Shown here: positions 24,605 through 32,300 of the stretch, piece after piece
Layout: every line of letters starts with the position of its first letter
Numbering within the stretch: the first letter of the stretch is position 1
Translations under genes and position numbers: made by a program
Notes under the pieces: generated by a model
Told to the model about the DNA's origin: nothing
What the model saw: the letters and a program-made list of their open reading frames with translations, nothing else
Databases searched by the model: none
Source of the DNA: Arcicella sp.
GTDB lineage: Bacteria > Bacteroidota > Bacteroidia > Cytophagales > Spirosomataceae
Length of the DNA stretch: 34,080 bases
Direction of reading: 5' to 3'
Assembly (NCBI GenBank): GCA_025354645.1
Contig: JANXML010000113.1
Span: 1 to 34,080, forward strand

Positions 24605-25360
24605 TTAAAAGTCTGTATCAGCTTTTATCAGATCAGTTTTCTTAATCCAAATATTTCTATATAGAACATCGTGTCCTTCAGCTTGCAATTTTAATCCTTG
24701 AGGTGTATCAGTTATTCCTTTTCCATCATCATTTCCACCATCAACTCCCGAAAATTCACCTCCCCATACTTGACTAATGATTTGATTTTTATGGACTTTC
24801 TTACCATTAAAATACATCGTAACCATTGGTTTTTCTATTAATTTACCATCCTTAAACCTTGCAGCCCTGAAATTTATATCGTAAGCATTCCACTTGCCAA
24901 TTCCGTTGTAGGCTTTATATCCAGATGGACTTTCATTGATAACTGCACCAATTCCGTGCGAAGTTGTATCACCGTCAAAAATTTGAATTTCGTATCTGTT
25001 TTGCAGATAAACTCCGCTATTTCCTCCTGCTTTTGAAACATAAAACTCAACGTGAAGTCTGAAATCTTTAAATTTTTCTTTTGTAACAATATCAGCTGCC
25101 CCATATAAGCCACCCGCTGCTGCTGGGTCATTTGTGTTTACTACGGTTCCAGCATCTACGGGATCTTTTACGATAAACCATTTGATTGGCAAAGTTGCCT
25201 TTAATCTTGGTCCTTCCCAATACGTCCACTTTTCATCAAGCATTTTTCTTGATCCATCAAAATAGATGTTTGATTTGTTAGGAGCGTTTACTCCTACTCC
25301 AACTTGTGCTTGAATATTAAAAATTAAAGCACAAAGTACACTTGTAAATAAAACTTTCAT
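24605..25360 (-). CDS. Secreted DUF1080 (3-keto-disaccharide hydrolase-like) protein
   Basis: This 251-aa protein has an N-terminal signal peptide (1-18, MKVLFTSVLCALIFNIQA). The rest is one DUF1080 jelly-roll/concanavalin-like domain (about 30-250): KWFIVKDP, a DFRLHVEFYVSKAGGNSGVYLQNRYEIQIFDG block (about 97-128) typical of the family, GKWNAYDINFRAARF, VTMYFNGKKVH, and GLKLQAEGHDVLYRNIWIK near the C-terminus. Members are exported and some hydrolyse 3-keto-glycosides. It lies 32 bases after the SDR gene on the same strand, so the pair may form an operon; an oxidoreductase beside a DUF1080 protein would fit sugar breakdown by the keto route. That link is inference. Confidence 0.9.
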   Translation of the reverse strand: MKVLFTSVLCALIFNIQAQVGVGVNAPNKSNIYFDGSRKMLDEKWTYWEGPRLKATLPIKWFIVKDPVDAGTVVNTNDPAAAGGLYGAADIVTKEKFKDFRLHVEFYVSKAGGNSGVYLQNRYEIQIFDGDTTSHGIGAVINESPSGYKAYNGIGKWNAYDINFRAARFKDGKLIEKPMVTMYFNGKKVHKNQIISQVWGGEFSGVDGGNDDGKGITDTPQGLKLQAEGHDVLYRNIWIKKTDLIKADTDF

Positions 25361-25392
25361 TAGAATTTGGGTTTATGGGTTATTGAATTATT

Positions 25393-26109
25393 TTAGTATT
25401 CTTGGCTTATAGGATGAATCATCAACTCATCAATGACAACGTGTTTTGGAGCTTCCAAAATATATGTGATTACATCTGCCATGTTTTGTGATGTTAAATA
25501 GTCGGCTTGATGAGGGTCACCTTCTTCTCTGCTATGAAAATAAGTATCAACTAAACCAGAATACACAACCGACACTTTAATTGAATCCTTGCGAACCTCT
25601 TTTCTTAAAGCCATCGAGAAAGCATCTTGTGCATACTTAGAAGAACAATATAGAGAACCACCATCAAAAACTCGTTTTGCCACGTCTGATGCTACATTTA
25701 TAATATGCCCACCCCCTGCTTGCTTCATGTGAGGAATTGTTTCTCTGCAAAAAAGGAATGTTCCTTTCACATTAGTATCGTATATGGAATCCCAATCAGA
25801 AGTTGAAATTTCTGATGCCTGTTTGAAAATTCCGAATCCTGCGTTATTAATTAGTCCATCAATTTTTCCAAAAACTTCAAGAGTGGTAACAATTGTGGAT
25901 TTAACAAATTCTTCATCAGAAACGGAACCTACAAATATTTCTGCCTTCGTTCCAATCACTTCGATTTCAGCCTTCAAGCTCAATAATTCAATTTCACTTC
26001 GAGCAATTAAACTCAAATTTGCTCCTTTTTTAGCCAAGAGTAGTGCTAAAGATTTCCCGATTCCTTTACTTGCACCCGTAATTATTATTGTTTTATCTTT
26101 AATTGACAC
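25393..26109 (-). CDS. Short-chain dehydrogenase/reductase
   Basis: This is a 238-aa classical SDR. TGASKGIG (11-18) is the NAD(P)-binding loop, and LIARS suggests NADP preference. NNAG follows at 88-91, and the catalytic residues are S141 (NVASD), Y154 and K158 (YCSSK). The C-terminal substrate region (about 175-238) includes SGLVDTYFHSREEGD and ends VIDELMIHPIS, common in ketoreductase-like members such as serine/3-hydroxy acid dehydrogenases. It is a cytoplasmic oxidoreductase whose substrate is not set by the sequence. It is the first gene of a likely SDR-DUF1080 transcript and is divergent from the alpha/beta hydrolase gene across a 152-base gap. Confidence 0.92.
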   Translation of the reverse strand: MSIKDKTIIITGASKGIGKSLALLLAKKGANLSLIARSEIELLSLKAEIEVIGTKAEIFVGSVSDEEFVKSTIVTTLEVFGKIDGLINNAGFGIFKQASEISTSDWDSIYDTNVKGTFLFCRETIPHMKQAGGGHIINVASDVAKRVFDGGSLYCSSKYAQDAFSMALRKEVRKDSIKVSVVYSGLVDTYFHSREEGDPHQADYLTSQNMADVITYILEAPKHVVIDELMIHPISQEY

Positions 26110-26207
26110 TTTTTTAGTATTTAAAAATGAATTTTACACGTCAAATTAACCACAAAATTGATTAATTTCCTATAATCAGCAGGATTCTTAAATTAAAAAA
26201 CTTCTCG

Positions 26208-26239
26208 TTTGAATTTGTTATAAACTAACTTCGTATTTG
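26208..26239 (+). promoter_or_regulatory. Candidate promoter of the alpha/beta hydrolase gene
   Basis: TTTG (26208-26211) and CGTATTTG (26232-26239) are spaced by 20 bases, as at the tRNA-Val promoter, with the conserved TATTTG core. The leader to the ATG at 26262 would be about 15 bases. It lies in the divergent gap with the SDR gene. Confidence 0.35.
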
Positions 26240-26261
26240 AAAAAAATATTTATACGTTATC

Positions 26262-27110
26262 ATGCAAACTATCAAATTTGAAATTTATCCTAATTTTTTT
26301 ATTGTTGCCGATACTTTTGGAAATCCAGAGGATAAACCAGTAATCTTCCTTCATGGTGGTGGACAAACTCGTCATTCTTGGGGAGATACGGCAAATATTA
26401 TTGCTCAAAATGGCTATTACGCTTTGGCACTGGATGCTCGTGGACATGGGGATAGTAGTTGGTCAAATTCTGGAAACTATAACATTGAAGATTTGGGCAA
26501 TGACTTGAAGGAAGTTATCAAAAAAATAGGCAAAAATCCTGCAATAGTTGGGGCTTCGATGGGTGGATTGACCGCTCTAATTGCACAAGGCGAATCGGAA
26601 AATATCATTTCTTCGGCTATTATTTTAGTTGATATCGCACCTAAAACTGAACAAAAAGGGATTGAAAGAATCTTTGCATTTATGTCCTCGAACAAGGAAG
26701 GTTTTACTTCAATGAAAGAAGCCTCCGAATCTGTTTCTGCTTATTTACCGAATAGAACAAAGCCCAAAGATTATTCAAGATTAGAAAAAAATCTACGTTT
26801 ACGTGAAGATGGGCGTTATTATTGGCATTGGGATATGAAGATGCTCGAACTTTGGAAGAGTATTACGCCAGACCAGCAAATTAAAAACGAAGCAAGAATG
26901 TATCAAGCTGCGAAGAACCTGAAAGTACCAACAATGATTGTGCGAGGGGGAATGTCAGACGTAGTCTCTGAAAAAGTAATGGCTGAATTTTTGGACGAAG
27001 TTCCTCATGTACGAAGCGTAAATGTTTCAGATGCTGGACACATGGTGGCTGGAGATTCAAATCATGCTTTTACCAATGCAGTGTTAGGATTTCTAAGGGA
27101 AGTTTTTTAA
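26262..27110 (+). CDS. Alpha/beta-fold hydrolase
   Basis: This is a 282-aa single-domain hydrolase. The oxyanion region is VIFLHGGGQTRHSW (27-40), followed by LALDARGHGDSSW, the nucleophile elbow GASMGG with S99, a cap region (about 130-205), an acidic residue in VRGGMSDVV, and the catalytic His in DAGHMVAGD (about H260). All triad members are seen. There is no signal peptide, so it is cytoplasmic. Relatives act as esterases, epoxide hydrolases or haloperoxidase-like enzymes, and the substrate cannot be chosen from the sequence. Its nearest neighbour downstream is phenylalanine hydroxylase, across a 93-base gap with a weak hairpin. Confidence 0.9.
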   Translation: MQTIKFEIYPNFFIVADTFGNPEDKPVIFLHGGGQTRHSWGDTANIIAQNGYYALALDARGHGDSSWSNSGNYNIEDLGNDLKEVIKKIGKNPAIVGASMGGLTALIAQGESENIISSAIILVDIAPKTEQKGIERIFAFMSSNKEGFTSMKEASESVSAYLPNRTKPKDYSRLEKNLRLREDGRYYWHWDMKMLELWKSITPDQQIKNEARMYQAAKNLKVPTMIVRGGMSDVVSEKVMAEFLDEVPHVRSVNVSDAGHMVAGDSNHAFTNAVLGFLREVF

Positions 27111-27130
27111 CTCAGAATTTAACTTTTCTT

Positions 27131-27157
27131 CTAAAAATTTATTTTTAGTTTGCAAAC
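27131..27157. promoter_or_regulatory. AT-rich hairpin and 10-bp palindrome between hydrolase and phhA
   Basis: CTAAAAA (27131-27137) and TTTTTAG (27142-27148) form a 7-bp stem with a four-base loop, directly followed by the perfect palindrome GTTTGCAAAC (27148-27157). The hairpin is weak as a terminator. The palindrome, 47 bases before the phhA start, could be a regulator site. Both readings are tentative. Confidence 0.35.
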
Positions 27158-27203
27158 AGTTGTTATACTAATTATATTTACTAACAAATATTTTAAATAA
27201 GAA

Positions 27204-27989
27204 ATGACACAACATTATTCAAATTACACACCAGAAGATTTTGAAATTTGGTGCATCCTTTTTAATCGACAAATACAACAATTGAAACCCTTCGCAAGTA
27301 AGGCATATTTAGAAGGTATGAAAAAAGTACATTTTTCTGCCGATAAAATTCCAAATTACGTAGAAACTAATACGCTATTAAAAGACCTAACTGGTTGGCA
27401 AATTCATGTAGTGCCTGGTTTAATTGACAATATTTCTTTCTTTGAATTAATGAAAAATAGGCGTTTTTGTGCATCAACTTGGCTTCGTAAAAAAGAACAA
27501 TTAGATTATTTAGAAGAACCTGATATGTTTCATGATATTTTTGGTCATGTTCCACTTCTTTCAAATCAATCAGTTTGTAATTTTTTAGAAGAATTGACTC
27601 GAATTGCCTTAAAATTTGTTGAGAATGAAGAAGCAATTGAATATATAGCAAGAATATATTGGTACACCGTTGAGTTTGGTTTAATTAGAGAAAATGGTCA
27701 TTTAAAAATTTATGGAGCAGGGATTTTATCTTCGTCAGGAGAAAGCATTTACTGTTTGGAATCTCCTCATCCTCAGAGACTTAACTTTAACATTCATCAA
27801 ATTTTTGATACTCCTTTTGTCAAAGACCATTACCAAGATCAATATTTTGTAATTGATTCTTATGAACAATTATTTAATTCAATTCCTGAAATTGAGCGTG
27901 AATTGGAATTGAGGATGAAAGAAATTAGTTCTCGAAAAATTTTCATCCAAAATGATTTAGAAATTAAATATCAGGTGGCAAATATTTGA
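27204..27989 (+). CDS. phhA: Phenylalanine 4-monooxygenase (phenylalanine hydroxylase)
   Basis: This iron- and pterin-dependent enzyme turns phenylalanine into tyrosine. The 261-aa length matches the monomeric bacterial form, which lacks the regulatory ACT domain of animal enzymes. The iron ligands are visible: H110 and H115 in EPDMFHDIFGHVPLL, and E157 in YWYTVEFGLI. Other conserved parts are GWQIHVVPGLI (64-74), FFELMKNRRF, and YGAGILSSSGE followed by pterin/substrate-contact residues. The protein is cytoplasmic. It probably feeds tyrosine formation or aromatic amino-acid breakdown. A MarR-type regulator gene follows after 108 bases on the same strand. No pterin dehydratase gene is adjacent. 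Confidence 0.96.
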   Translation: MTQHYSNYTPEDFEIWCILFNRQIQQLKPFASKAYLEGMKKVHFSADKIPNYVETNTLLKDLTGWQIHVVPGLIDNISFFELMKNRRFCASTWLRKKEQLDYLEEPDMFHDIFGHVPLLSNQSVCNFLEELTRIALKFVENEEAIEYIARIYWYTVEFGLIRENGHLKIYGAGILSSSGESIYCLESPHPQRLNFNIHQIFDTPFVKDHYQDQYFVIDSYEQLFNSIPEIERELELRMKEISSRKIFIQNDLEIKYQVANI

Positions 27990-28039
27990 TTTTGTAGTCA
28001 ATTTCTCACAAATAAGCCAATATTGTGTTAATTTGGCAG

Positions 28040-28058
28040 ACAATTGTTGTTTAGACAA
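28040..28058. promoter_or_regulatory. Candidate MarR operator (overlapping palindromes)
   Basis: The perfect palindrome ACAATTGT (28040-28047) overlaps the near-palindrome TTGTTTAGACAA (28047-28058, 10 of 12 positions symmetric). They lie 40-58 bases ahead of the MarR start at 28098. MarR proteins often repress their own promoter through such sites. No binding evidence exists here. Confidence 0.4.
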
Positions 28059-28097
28059 TATTTACAAATTTCATATAACAGGCTATTTACATACAAT

Positions 28098-28544
28098 ATG
28101 ACTTCTAATCCTGCCGAAAATCGTGCTTATTTTTTTAAAATTGATACAACAATTAAGAAAATAAGACAGCAAATTCAAAAAAAATTTGATGATTTGAATG
28201 TTGATTTAACCGTTGATCAATGGGTGCTTTTAGACCATATTTATAGGTTTGAAGCCAATGGAATTAGTCAGAACGAATTGGCAGAGATGACCGTGAAGGA
28301 TGCCCCGACAGTAACCAGAATTATTGATTTATTAGTTAAAAAAGGGCTATCAGAACGTACAATGGCAGAAAACGACCGTCGTAAGTTTAATATTACTTTG
28401 ACTGATTCAGGAAGAAATAAATTCGATGAAGCCTATCCAATTGTAGCAGAAGTGCGTAAAAGAGGTTGGGGGAATTTGAATGATGAAGACTATAAAACTT
28501 TTGTAAGAATACTCGATTCAATTTATTCAAATGTCAACACTTGA
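28098..28544 (+). CDS. MarR family transcriptional regulator
   Basis: The chosen start (28098, MTSNPAENRAYF) gives 148 aa, the normal size. An ATG at 28044 would add 18 residues encoded by the putative operator. The winged helix-turn-helix spans about 40-105: DQWVLLDHIY, GISQNELAEMTVKDAPTVTRIIDLLVKKGL with the recognition helix, then the wing ERTMAENDRRKFNITLTDSGR containing the conserved D.R motif. The flanking helices form the dimer interface. It is a cytoplasmic DNA-binding protein that probably senses a small aromatic or oxidant ligand. Overlapping palindromes upstream suggest self-control. Whether it also controls phhA upstream is unknown. Confidence 0.92.
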   Translation: MTSNPAENRAYFFKIDTTIKKIRQQIQKKFDDLNVDLTVDQWVLLDHIYRFEANGISQNELAEMTVKDAPTVTRIIDLLVKKGLSERTMAENDRRKFNITLTDSGRNKFDEAYPIVAEVRKRGWGNLNDEDYKTFVRILDSIYSNVNT

Positions 28545-28624
28545 GAATTAGTTTTCCAATTTATTATAATCCACAGAAATTTTAATTGTTTTAAGAACAA
28601 ATTCTCTAATCAGTTTAAGAAAAT

Positions 28625-29686
28625 TTATGACATTTCTCCTGCAAAAGATTGCTTTAAAATCTTTTTAACAATTTGAATATCAGTACTTTGACCCAAAGCA
28701 AACATCAACTTTGTAATAGCCGCTTCAGTTGTAATGTCTGCTCCATTCACAATGCCAATTTCCTGCAAGAATTGGCTTGTTTGATACCTGCCCTGAGTAA
28801 CTCTTCCACCATTACATTGTGAAACGTTTATAATTACAATTCCTTTTTCAACAAATTCTTTCATTAAATTCAAAAACCATTCTACTGTTGGAGCATTCCC
28901 TGAACCAAAGGTTTCTAATACAACTCCTCTTAATTCCTTGATTTCTAAAATGTTACGAACCACTTTTTCAGTAATTCCAGGAAATAATTTTAGAATAACT
29001 ACATTTTCATCTAAGGAATCATGAATTTTCAAAATTGCATCAGAATCAAACTGCTTTAAATAAGGTTTATTGTATTCAATTTTAATACCTGCCTCCGCTA
29101 ATACTGGGTAATTTTCAGATTCAAAAGCATTAAATTGAACACTCTCATGCTTTCTTGCACGGTTTCCACGTAATAATACTGAATTGAAATAAATACAAAC
29201 TTCTGAAATAATTGGACGATTATTGATTTGTGCAGAAGCAATTTCAAGAGCGGTGATAAAGTTTTCTTTGGCATCAGTTCTGGCAACACCAATTGGCAAT
29301 TGAGCCCCTGTGAGAATGACAGGTTTATTCAAATTTCCCAATAAATAGCTCAATGCAGATGCTGTGTAAGCCATTGTATCAGTACCATGAAGAATTACGA
29401 AAGAATCATACTGAGAATAATTTTCTTCAATAATTTTAGCTAACATAATCCATATTTTAGGATTCATATTCGAAGAATCCAATAATTTGTCAAAAGTCAA
29501 GACTGATATTTCGAAATCTAACCTTGCCATTTCAGGCAAATTTTCTGGAATTTGGGCAAAATCAAAAGGCACTAAACTATCATTTTTGGCATCATAGACC
29601 ATACCCAAAGTGCCTCCCGTGTAAATTACAAGCACTTTTACATCATCTTTGCCGTCGGCTTTGGTTTTTATTTTAATGGTTTTCAT
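28625..29686 (-). CDS. ansA: Type I L-asparaginase
   Basis: This enzyme hydrolyses asparagine to aspartate and ammonia. The 353-aa length is typical of the Bacteroidota type I form. The first active-site Thr lies in YTGGTLGMV (T23), and the second group is HGTDTMAYTAS with T102/D103. NKPVILTGAQLPIGVARTDAKEN carries the conserved Lys region, and GSGNAPT and NVSQCNGGRVTQGRY belong to the C-terminal domain. There is no signal peptide, in line with the cytoplasmic type I enzyme. The start at 29686 follows the MKTIKIKT opening. A palindromic repeat begins four bases before this ATG and separates the gene from tatD, its upstream operon neighbour. Confidence 0.94.
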   Translation of the reverse strand: MKTIKIKTKADGKDDVKVLVIYTGGTLGMVYDAKNDSLVPFDFAQIPENLPEMARLDFEISVLTFDKLLDSSNMNPKIWIMLAKIIEENYSQYDSFVILHGTDTMAYTASALSYLLGNLNKPVILTGAQLPIGVARTDAKENFITALEIASAQINNRPIISEVCIYFNSVLLRGNRARKHESVQFNAFESENYPVLAEAGIKIEYNKPYLKQFDSDAILKIHDSLDENVVILKLFPGITEKVVRNILEIKELRGVVLETFGSGNAPTVEWFLNLMKEFVEKGIVIINVSQCNGGRVTQGRYQTSQFLQEIGIVNGADITTEAAITKLMFALGQSTDIQIVKKILKQSFAGEMS

Positions 29687-29690
29687 AAAT

Positions 29691-29788
29691 GTAACCCGAA
29701 CTTTCCAGTTCGGACTAAAAATAATTGCAATTAATTGGAACTTGAAAAGTCGAGTTAAATACTAACCGAACTGAGAAGTTCGGGTTAC
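29691..29788. repeat. Compound palindromic element (GTAACCCGA...TCGGGTTAC ends), copy B
   Basis: Two 23-base arms (29691-29713 and 29766-29788) are reverse complements at 21 positions. Each arm is itself a hairpin: CCGAACT and AGTTCGG around TTCC on the left, CCGAACT and AGTTCGG around GAGA on the right. The 52-base spacer contains a decayed third copy near 29737-29757. The outer nine bases equal those of copy A (17930-17988), while the inner stem is GAACT here and GATG there, so pairing is kept. The right end supplies the TAA stop of the TatD gene, and the left end lies four bases before the ansA ATG. Confidence 0.88.
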
Positions 29789-30537
29789 AATTTTTTGGCA
29801 TTTAAGGTAGTTTGTTGAATCACAGTTTCGATACTAACTTGCATCAAATCTGCCACTTTTTGAGCAATAATTTGTAAGTAAACAGGCTCATTTCTTTTAC
29901 CTCTATAGGGAACAGGTGCAAGATATGGGCTATCAGTTTCGAGAACGATATGCTTCAAATCAATAAAAGGCAAAACTTTGTCTAAACCACCGTTTTTAAA
30001 GGTTGCAACTCCCCCTACACCCAACAAAAAATTTAACTCAATTGCTTTTTGTGCCTCTTCTAAAGTACCAGTAAAACAATGAAAAATTCCTTTTAAATTT
30101 GAATCAGCATTTTTTTCAATTAGTGCAACAGTGTCCCAAAACGCATTTCGTGAGTGAATATCAATCCAAAGATTATGTTTTTTTGCGAAAGAACACTGGG
30201 TTAAAAAAGCCTCTTCTTGTTGTTTAACGAAGGTTTTATCCCAATATAAATCCATTCCGATTTCACCAATAGCGATAAATTTTTCTTTATTTAACCATTC
30301 TTCAACGATATATAATTCTTTTTCAAAATCCTCTTTTACATAACACGGATGCAAGCCTATCATAGGAAGACATTGAATTGGATTCTTACCAACCAATTCC
30401 ATCATTCCTTTAATAGTCTCAGAATTGCAATTTGGCATCCATATTTCTGAAATTCCTATCTCAAATGCTCTATTTAGCATTTCTTCACGGTCATTAACAA
30501 AGGCATTGTCGTAAATATGTGCGTGCGTTTCTATCAT
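29785..30537 (-). CDS. TatD family metal-dependent hydrolase
   Basis: This 250-aa TIM-barrel hydrolase is of the TatD DNase type. The metal ligands are visible: H5 and H7 in THAHIYD, E92 in GEIGMDLYWDK, H128 in DIHSR, H153 in FHCFTG, and D202 in LETDSPYLAPVPYRGKRNEP. It is cytoplasmic, and members act as 3'-5' exonucleases or D-aminoacyl-tRNA-type hydrolases; the DNA role is best known. Its stop codon TAA lies inside the GTAAC end of the downstream palindromic element, so insertion of that element may have set or changed the last codon. It lies 15 bases after the GT2 gene and probably shares its transcript. Confidence 0.93.
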   Translation of the reverse strand: MIETHAHIYDNAFVNDREEMLNRAFEIGISEIWMPNCNSETIKGMMELVGKNPIQCLPMIGLHPCYVKEDFEKELYIVEEWLNKEKFIAIGEIGMDLYWDKTFVKQQEEAFLTQCSFAKKHNLWIDIHSRNAFWDTVALIEKNADSNLKGIFHCFTGTLEEAQKAIELNFLLGVGGVATFKNGGLDKVLPFIDLKHIVLETDSPYLAPVPYRGKRNEPVYLQIIAQKVADLMQVSIETVIQQTTLNAKKL

Positions 30538-30552
30538 TTTTAAATTTTTACT

Positions 30553-31554
30553 TTATTCATAAATTCGTCCTTTCCAATTTACTTTTATAGGCGAATAATA
30601 AAAAAAAAACATAGTGATTTGCCACAAATTGGCATAAAATTCATACGGTATCAGATACTTTATTAAATGGTATTCTTTTAATTTTATGATGGTTGGTAGC
30701 ACAGTTATAGTTTGATTTAACCATTTAAGTAGCCAAATAATTCCCGCAAACTTCCATGAAAATGTAATTCCAATTATAAACAAAAAGGGAAAAAATAGTG
30801 CCTGTAGAAACAATAGAGCCACAATCCACCAAGGGCATTGTAAAGCTCCGACCATCCATCTTTTCCTTTGGTGCAAGAATTCTTTTAAAGAAGATATTGG
30901 CAGTGTTTGATTAAAAACATCGTGATTAATTGAATTCTTAAATCCAAACCCTTTTTTAACAATTTCATGGAATAATGCAAAATCTTCGGTGATTGAAAAG
31001 GGAATTTTTGAGTAGCCACCAGTAGCTTCATATGCCTTTCTTGTAAAAGCAGAATTATTACCCAATCCAGTTAAGGGTATCTTTAAATCTGCTGCTATTT
31101 TTAATAATGTCAAAGCATGAAGCCAATCAATGGATTGAAAATTATCCCAAATTGAACTAACTCTGATAGATGTTATTCCTACTTGATGACCAATATTAAA
31201 ATCATTTTCAAAATTTTCAATCATCCCTTTTGCCCAATCTGGATTAACTTTCACATCTGCATCGCAAATTAAGAAATATTCACCAGTAGAAAACTCATAA
31301 AGGTTTGCTAAAACGTTTGCTTTACCTCTTTGATTATTGATAACTTTTTGAATATCAATTAATTGAAAATGAAGTTTTCCATGAATGAATTCTTTAATAA
31401 TTGAGAACGTATTATCCGTTGAATTATCATTACCGATTAAAACTTGTAATGAAGCAATTGGATAATCAAGTTTTTCGATTGATTGAAGACAAGTTAAAAT
31501 GTTTTCTTCCTCATTTCGAGCGGCAATCCAAATGGATATTTTGGGGTAAATCAT
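30553..31554 (-). CDS. GT2 family glycosyltransferase with C-terminal membrane helices
   Basis: This is a 333-aa processive-type GT2. Visible features are ISIWIAARNEEEN (6-18), IGNDNSTDNT, the NQRGKANVLANL loop, the DAD metal motif in LICDADVKVNPDW (about residue 98), ITEDFALFHE (the acceptor-site ED) and the QRKRWMVG motif (Q..RW) of chitin/cellulose-synthase-like enzymes. Two or three membrane helices follow (about 240-320). It faces the cytoplasm at the inner membrane. It belongs to a four-gene set with another GT2, a polysaccharide deacetylase and an LPG-synthase-like membrane protein, so it may build a glycan or glycolipid of the envelope. It is separated from the deacetylase gene by 65 bases. 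Confidence 0.9.
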   Translation of the reverse strand: MIYPKISIWIAARNEEENILTCLQSIEKLDYPIASLQVLIGNDNSTDNTFSIIKEFIHGKLHFQLIDIQKVINNQRGKANVLANLYEFSTGEYFLICDADVKVNPDWAKGMIENFENDFNIGHQVGITSIRVSSIWDNFQSIDWLHALTLLKIAADLKIPLTGLGNNSAFTRKAYEATGGYSKIPFSITEDFALFHEIVKKGFGFKNSINHDVFNQTLPISSLKEFLHQRKRWMVGALQCPWWIVALLFLQALFFPFLFIIGITFSWKFAGIIWLLKWLNQTITVLPTIIKLKEYHLIKYLIPYEFYANLWQITMFFFYYSPIKVNWKGRIYE

Positions 31555-31619
31555 AAAGTTTACAACAAATCAAATTCCGACTATCAATATTTATTTTAAC
31601 AGAAAATGAATGATGAGAA

Positions 31620-32300
31620 TTAAAGTGATTTAAAAATATAATCTTGTTCAGAAAAATGTTCTAAAACTCTCGGTAAAGCGTGAATCATATTTTTACTGGC
31701 TTTTATACTATCATGAAAAAGTACAATTGATCCTTGCTCGGTATGTTGCAATGTTTTAGACAAAACTCGATCTTTTGAAAGACTTTGGTCATAGTCGCCC
31801 GTGAGGACATCCCACATTATAATTTCATGCGTTTTCAAAATTTCTTTGGCTTGACTTCTTTTAATTCTTCCAAAAGGAGGTCGGAACATCCGTAGTTCGA
31901 TTTTAGAATCTTGATGATCGATAAACAAGTTTCTGATATCGGACATCGAACATTGTTCAACGATAATATCTTCACATTTATTGAAATTGTCAATGTAATA
32001 ATCATCTTGAAAATCCCAGCCTTTAACATGGTTAAAAGTGTGATTTCCAATGGTATGTTGCTGATTTATAACTTTTTGGAAAATTTTTGGGTATTTTTTT
32101 ATGTTTCCACCAATGCAAAAAAATGTTGCTTTTGCCTGATATTTTTCTAATTCTTCTAAAACAAATTCAGTAATTTCTGGAATTGGTCCATCGTCAAAAG
32201 TTAGAAAAATTTCTTTCTTCTCAGATGGCATTTTCCAAATAAAATCTGGATATAATGCCCGCATTAAAAAATTTGTTTTGTGTATAAACATACTTCTCAT
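31620..32300 (-). CDS. Polysaccharide deacetylase (NodB-like, CE4)
   Basis: The chosen start (32300, MRSMFIHKTN) gives 226 aa and a four-base ATGA overlap with the stop of the upstream GT2 gene. A start seven codons earlier (32321) is possible. The five CE4 motifs are seen: TFDDGP (34-39, with D36/D37), HTFNH with metal ligands H87 and H91, RPPFG (140-144), a DVLTGDYD segment (164-171), and LFHDS with H196. These enzymes remove acetyl groups from N-acetylglucosamine-type sugars. A clear signal peptide is absent, so it may act in the cytoplasm or on a lipid-linked sugar at the membrane. Between two GT2 genes, it probably tailors the glycan those enzymes make. Confidence 0.92.
   Translation of the reverse strand: MRSMFIHKTNFLMRALYPDFIWKMPSEKKEIFLTFDDGPIPEITEFVLEELEKYQAKATFFCIGGNIKKYPKIFQKVINQQHTIGNHTFNHVKGWDFQDDYYIDNFNKCEDIIVEQCSMSDIRNLFIDHQDSKIELRMFRPPFGRIKRSQAKEILKTHEIIMWDVLTGDYDQSLSKDRVLSKTLQHTEQGSIVLFHDSIKASKNMIHALPRVLEHFSEQDYIFKSL

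Noticed and set aside
25784-26149. Plus-strand reading frame of 121 codons opposite the SDR gene
   Set aside because: It is antisense to a well-supported SDR gene and has no domain or start context; other antisense frames in the window were dismissed for the same reason.
28044-28097. N-terminal extension of the MarR protein
   Set aside because: It is encoded by the putative operator and promoter region and is not typical of MarR proteins.
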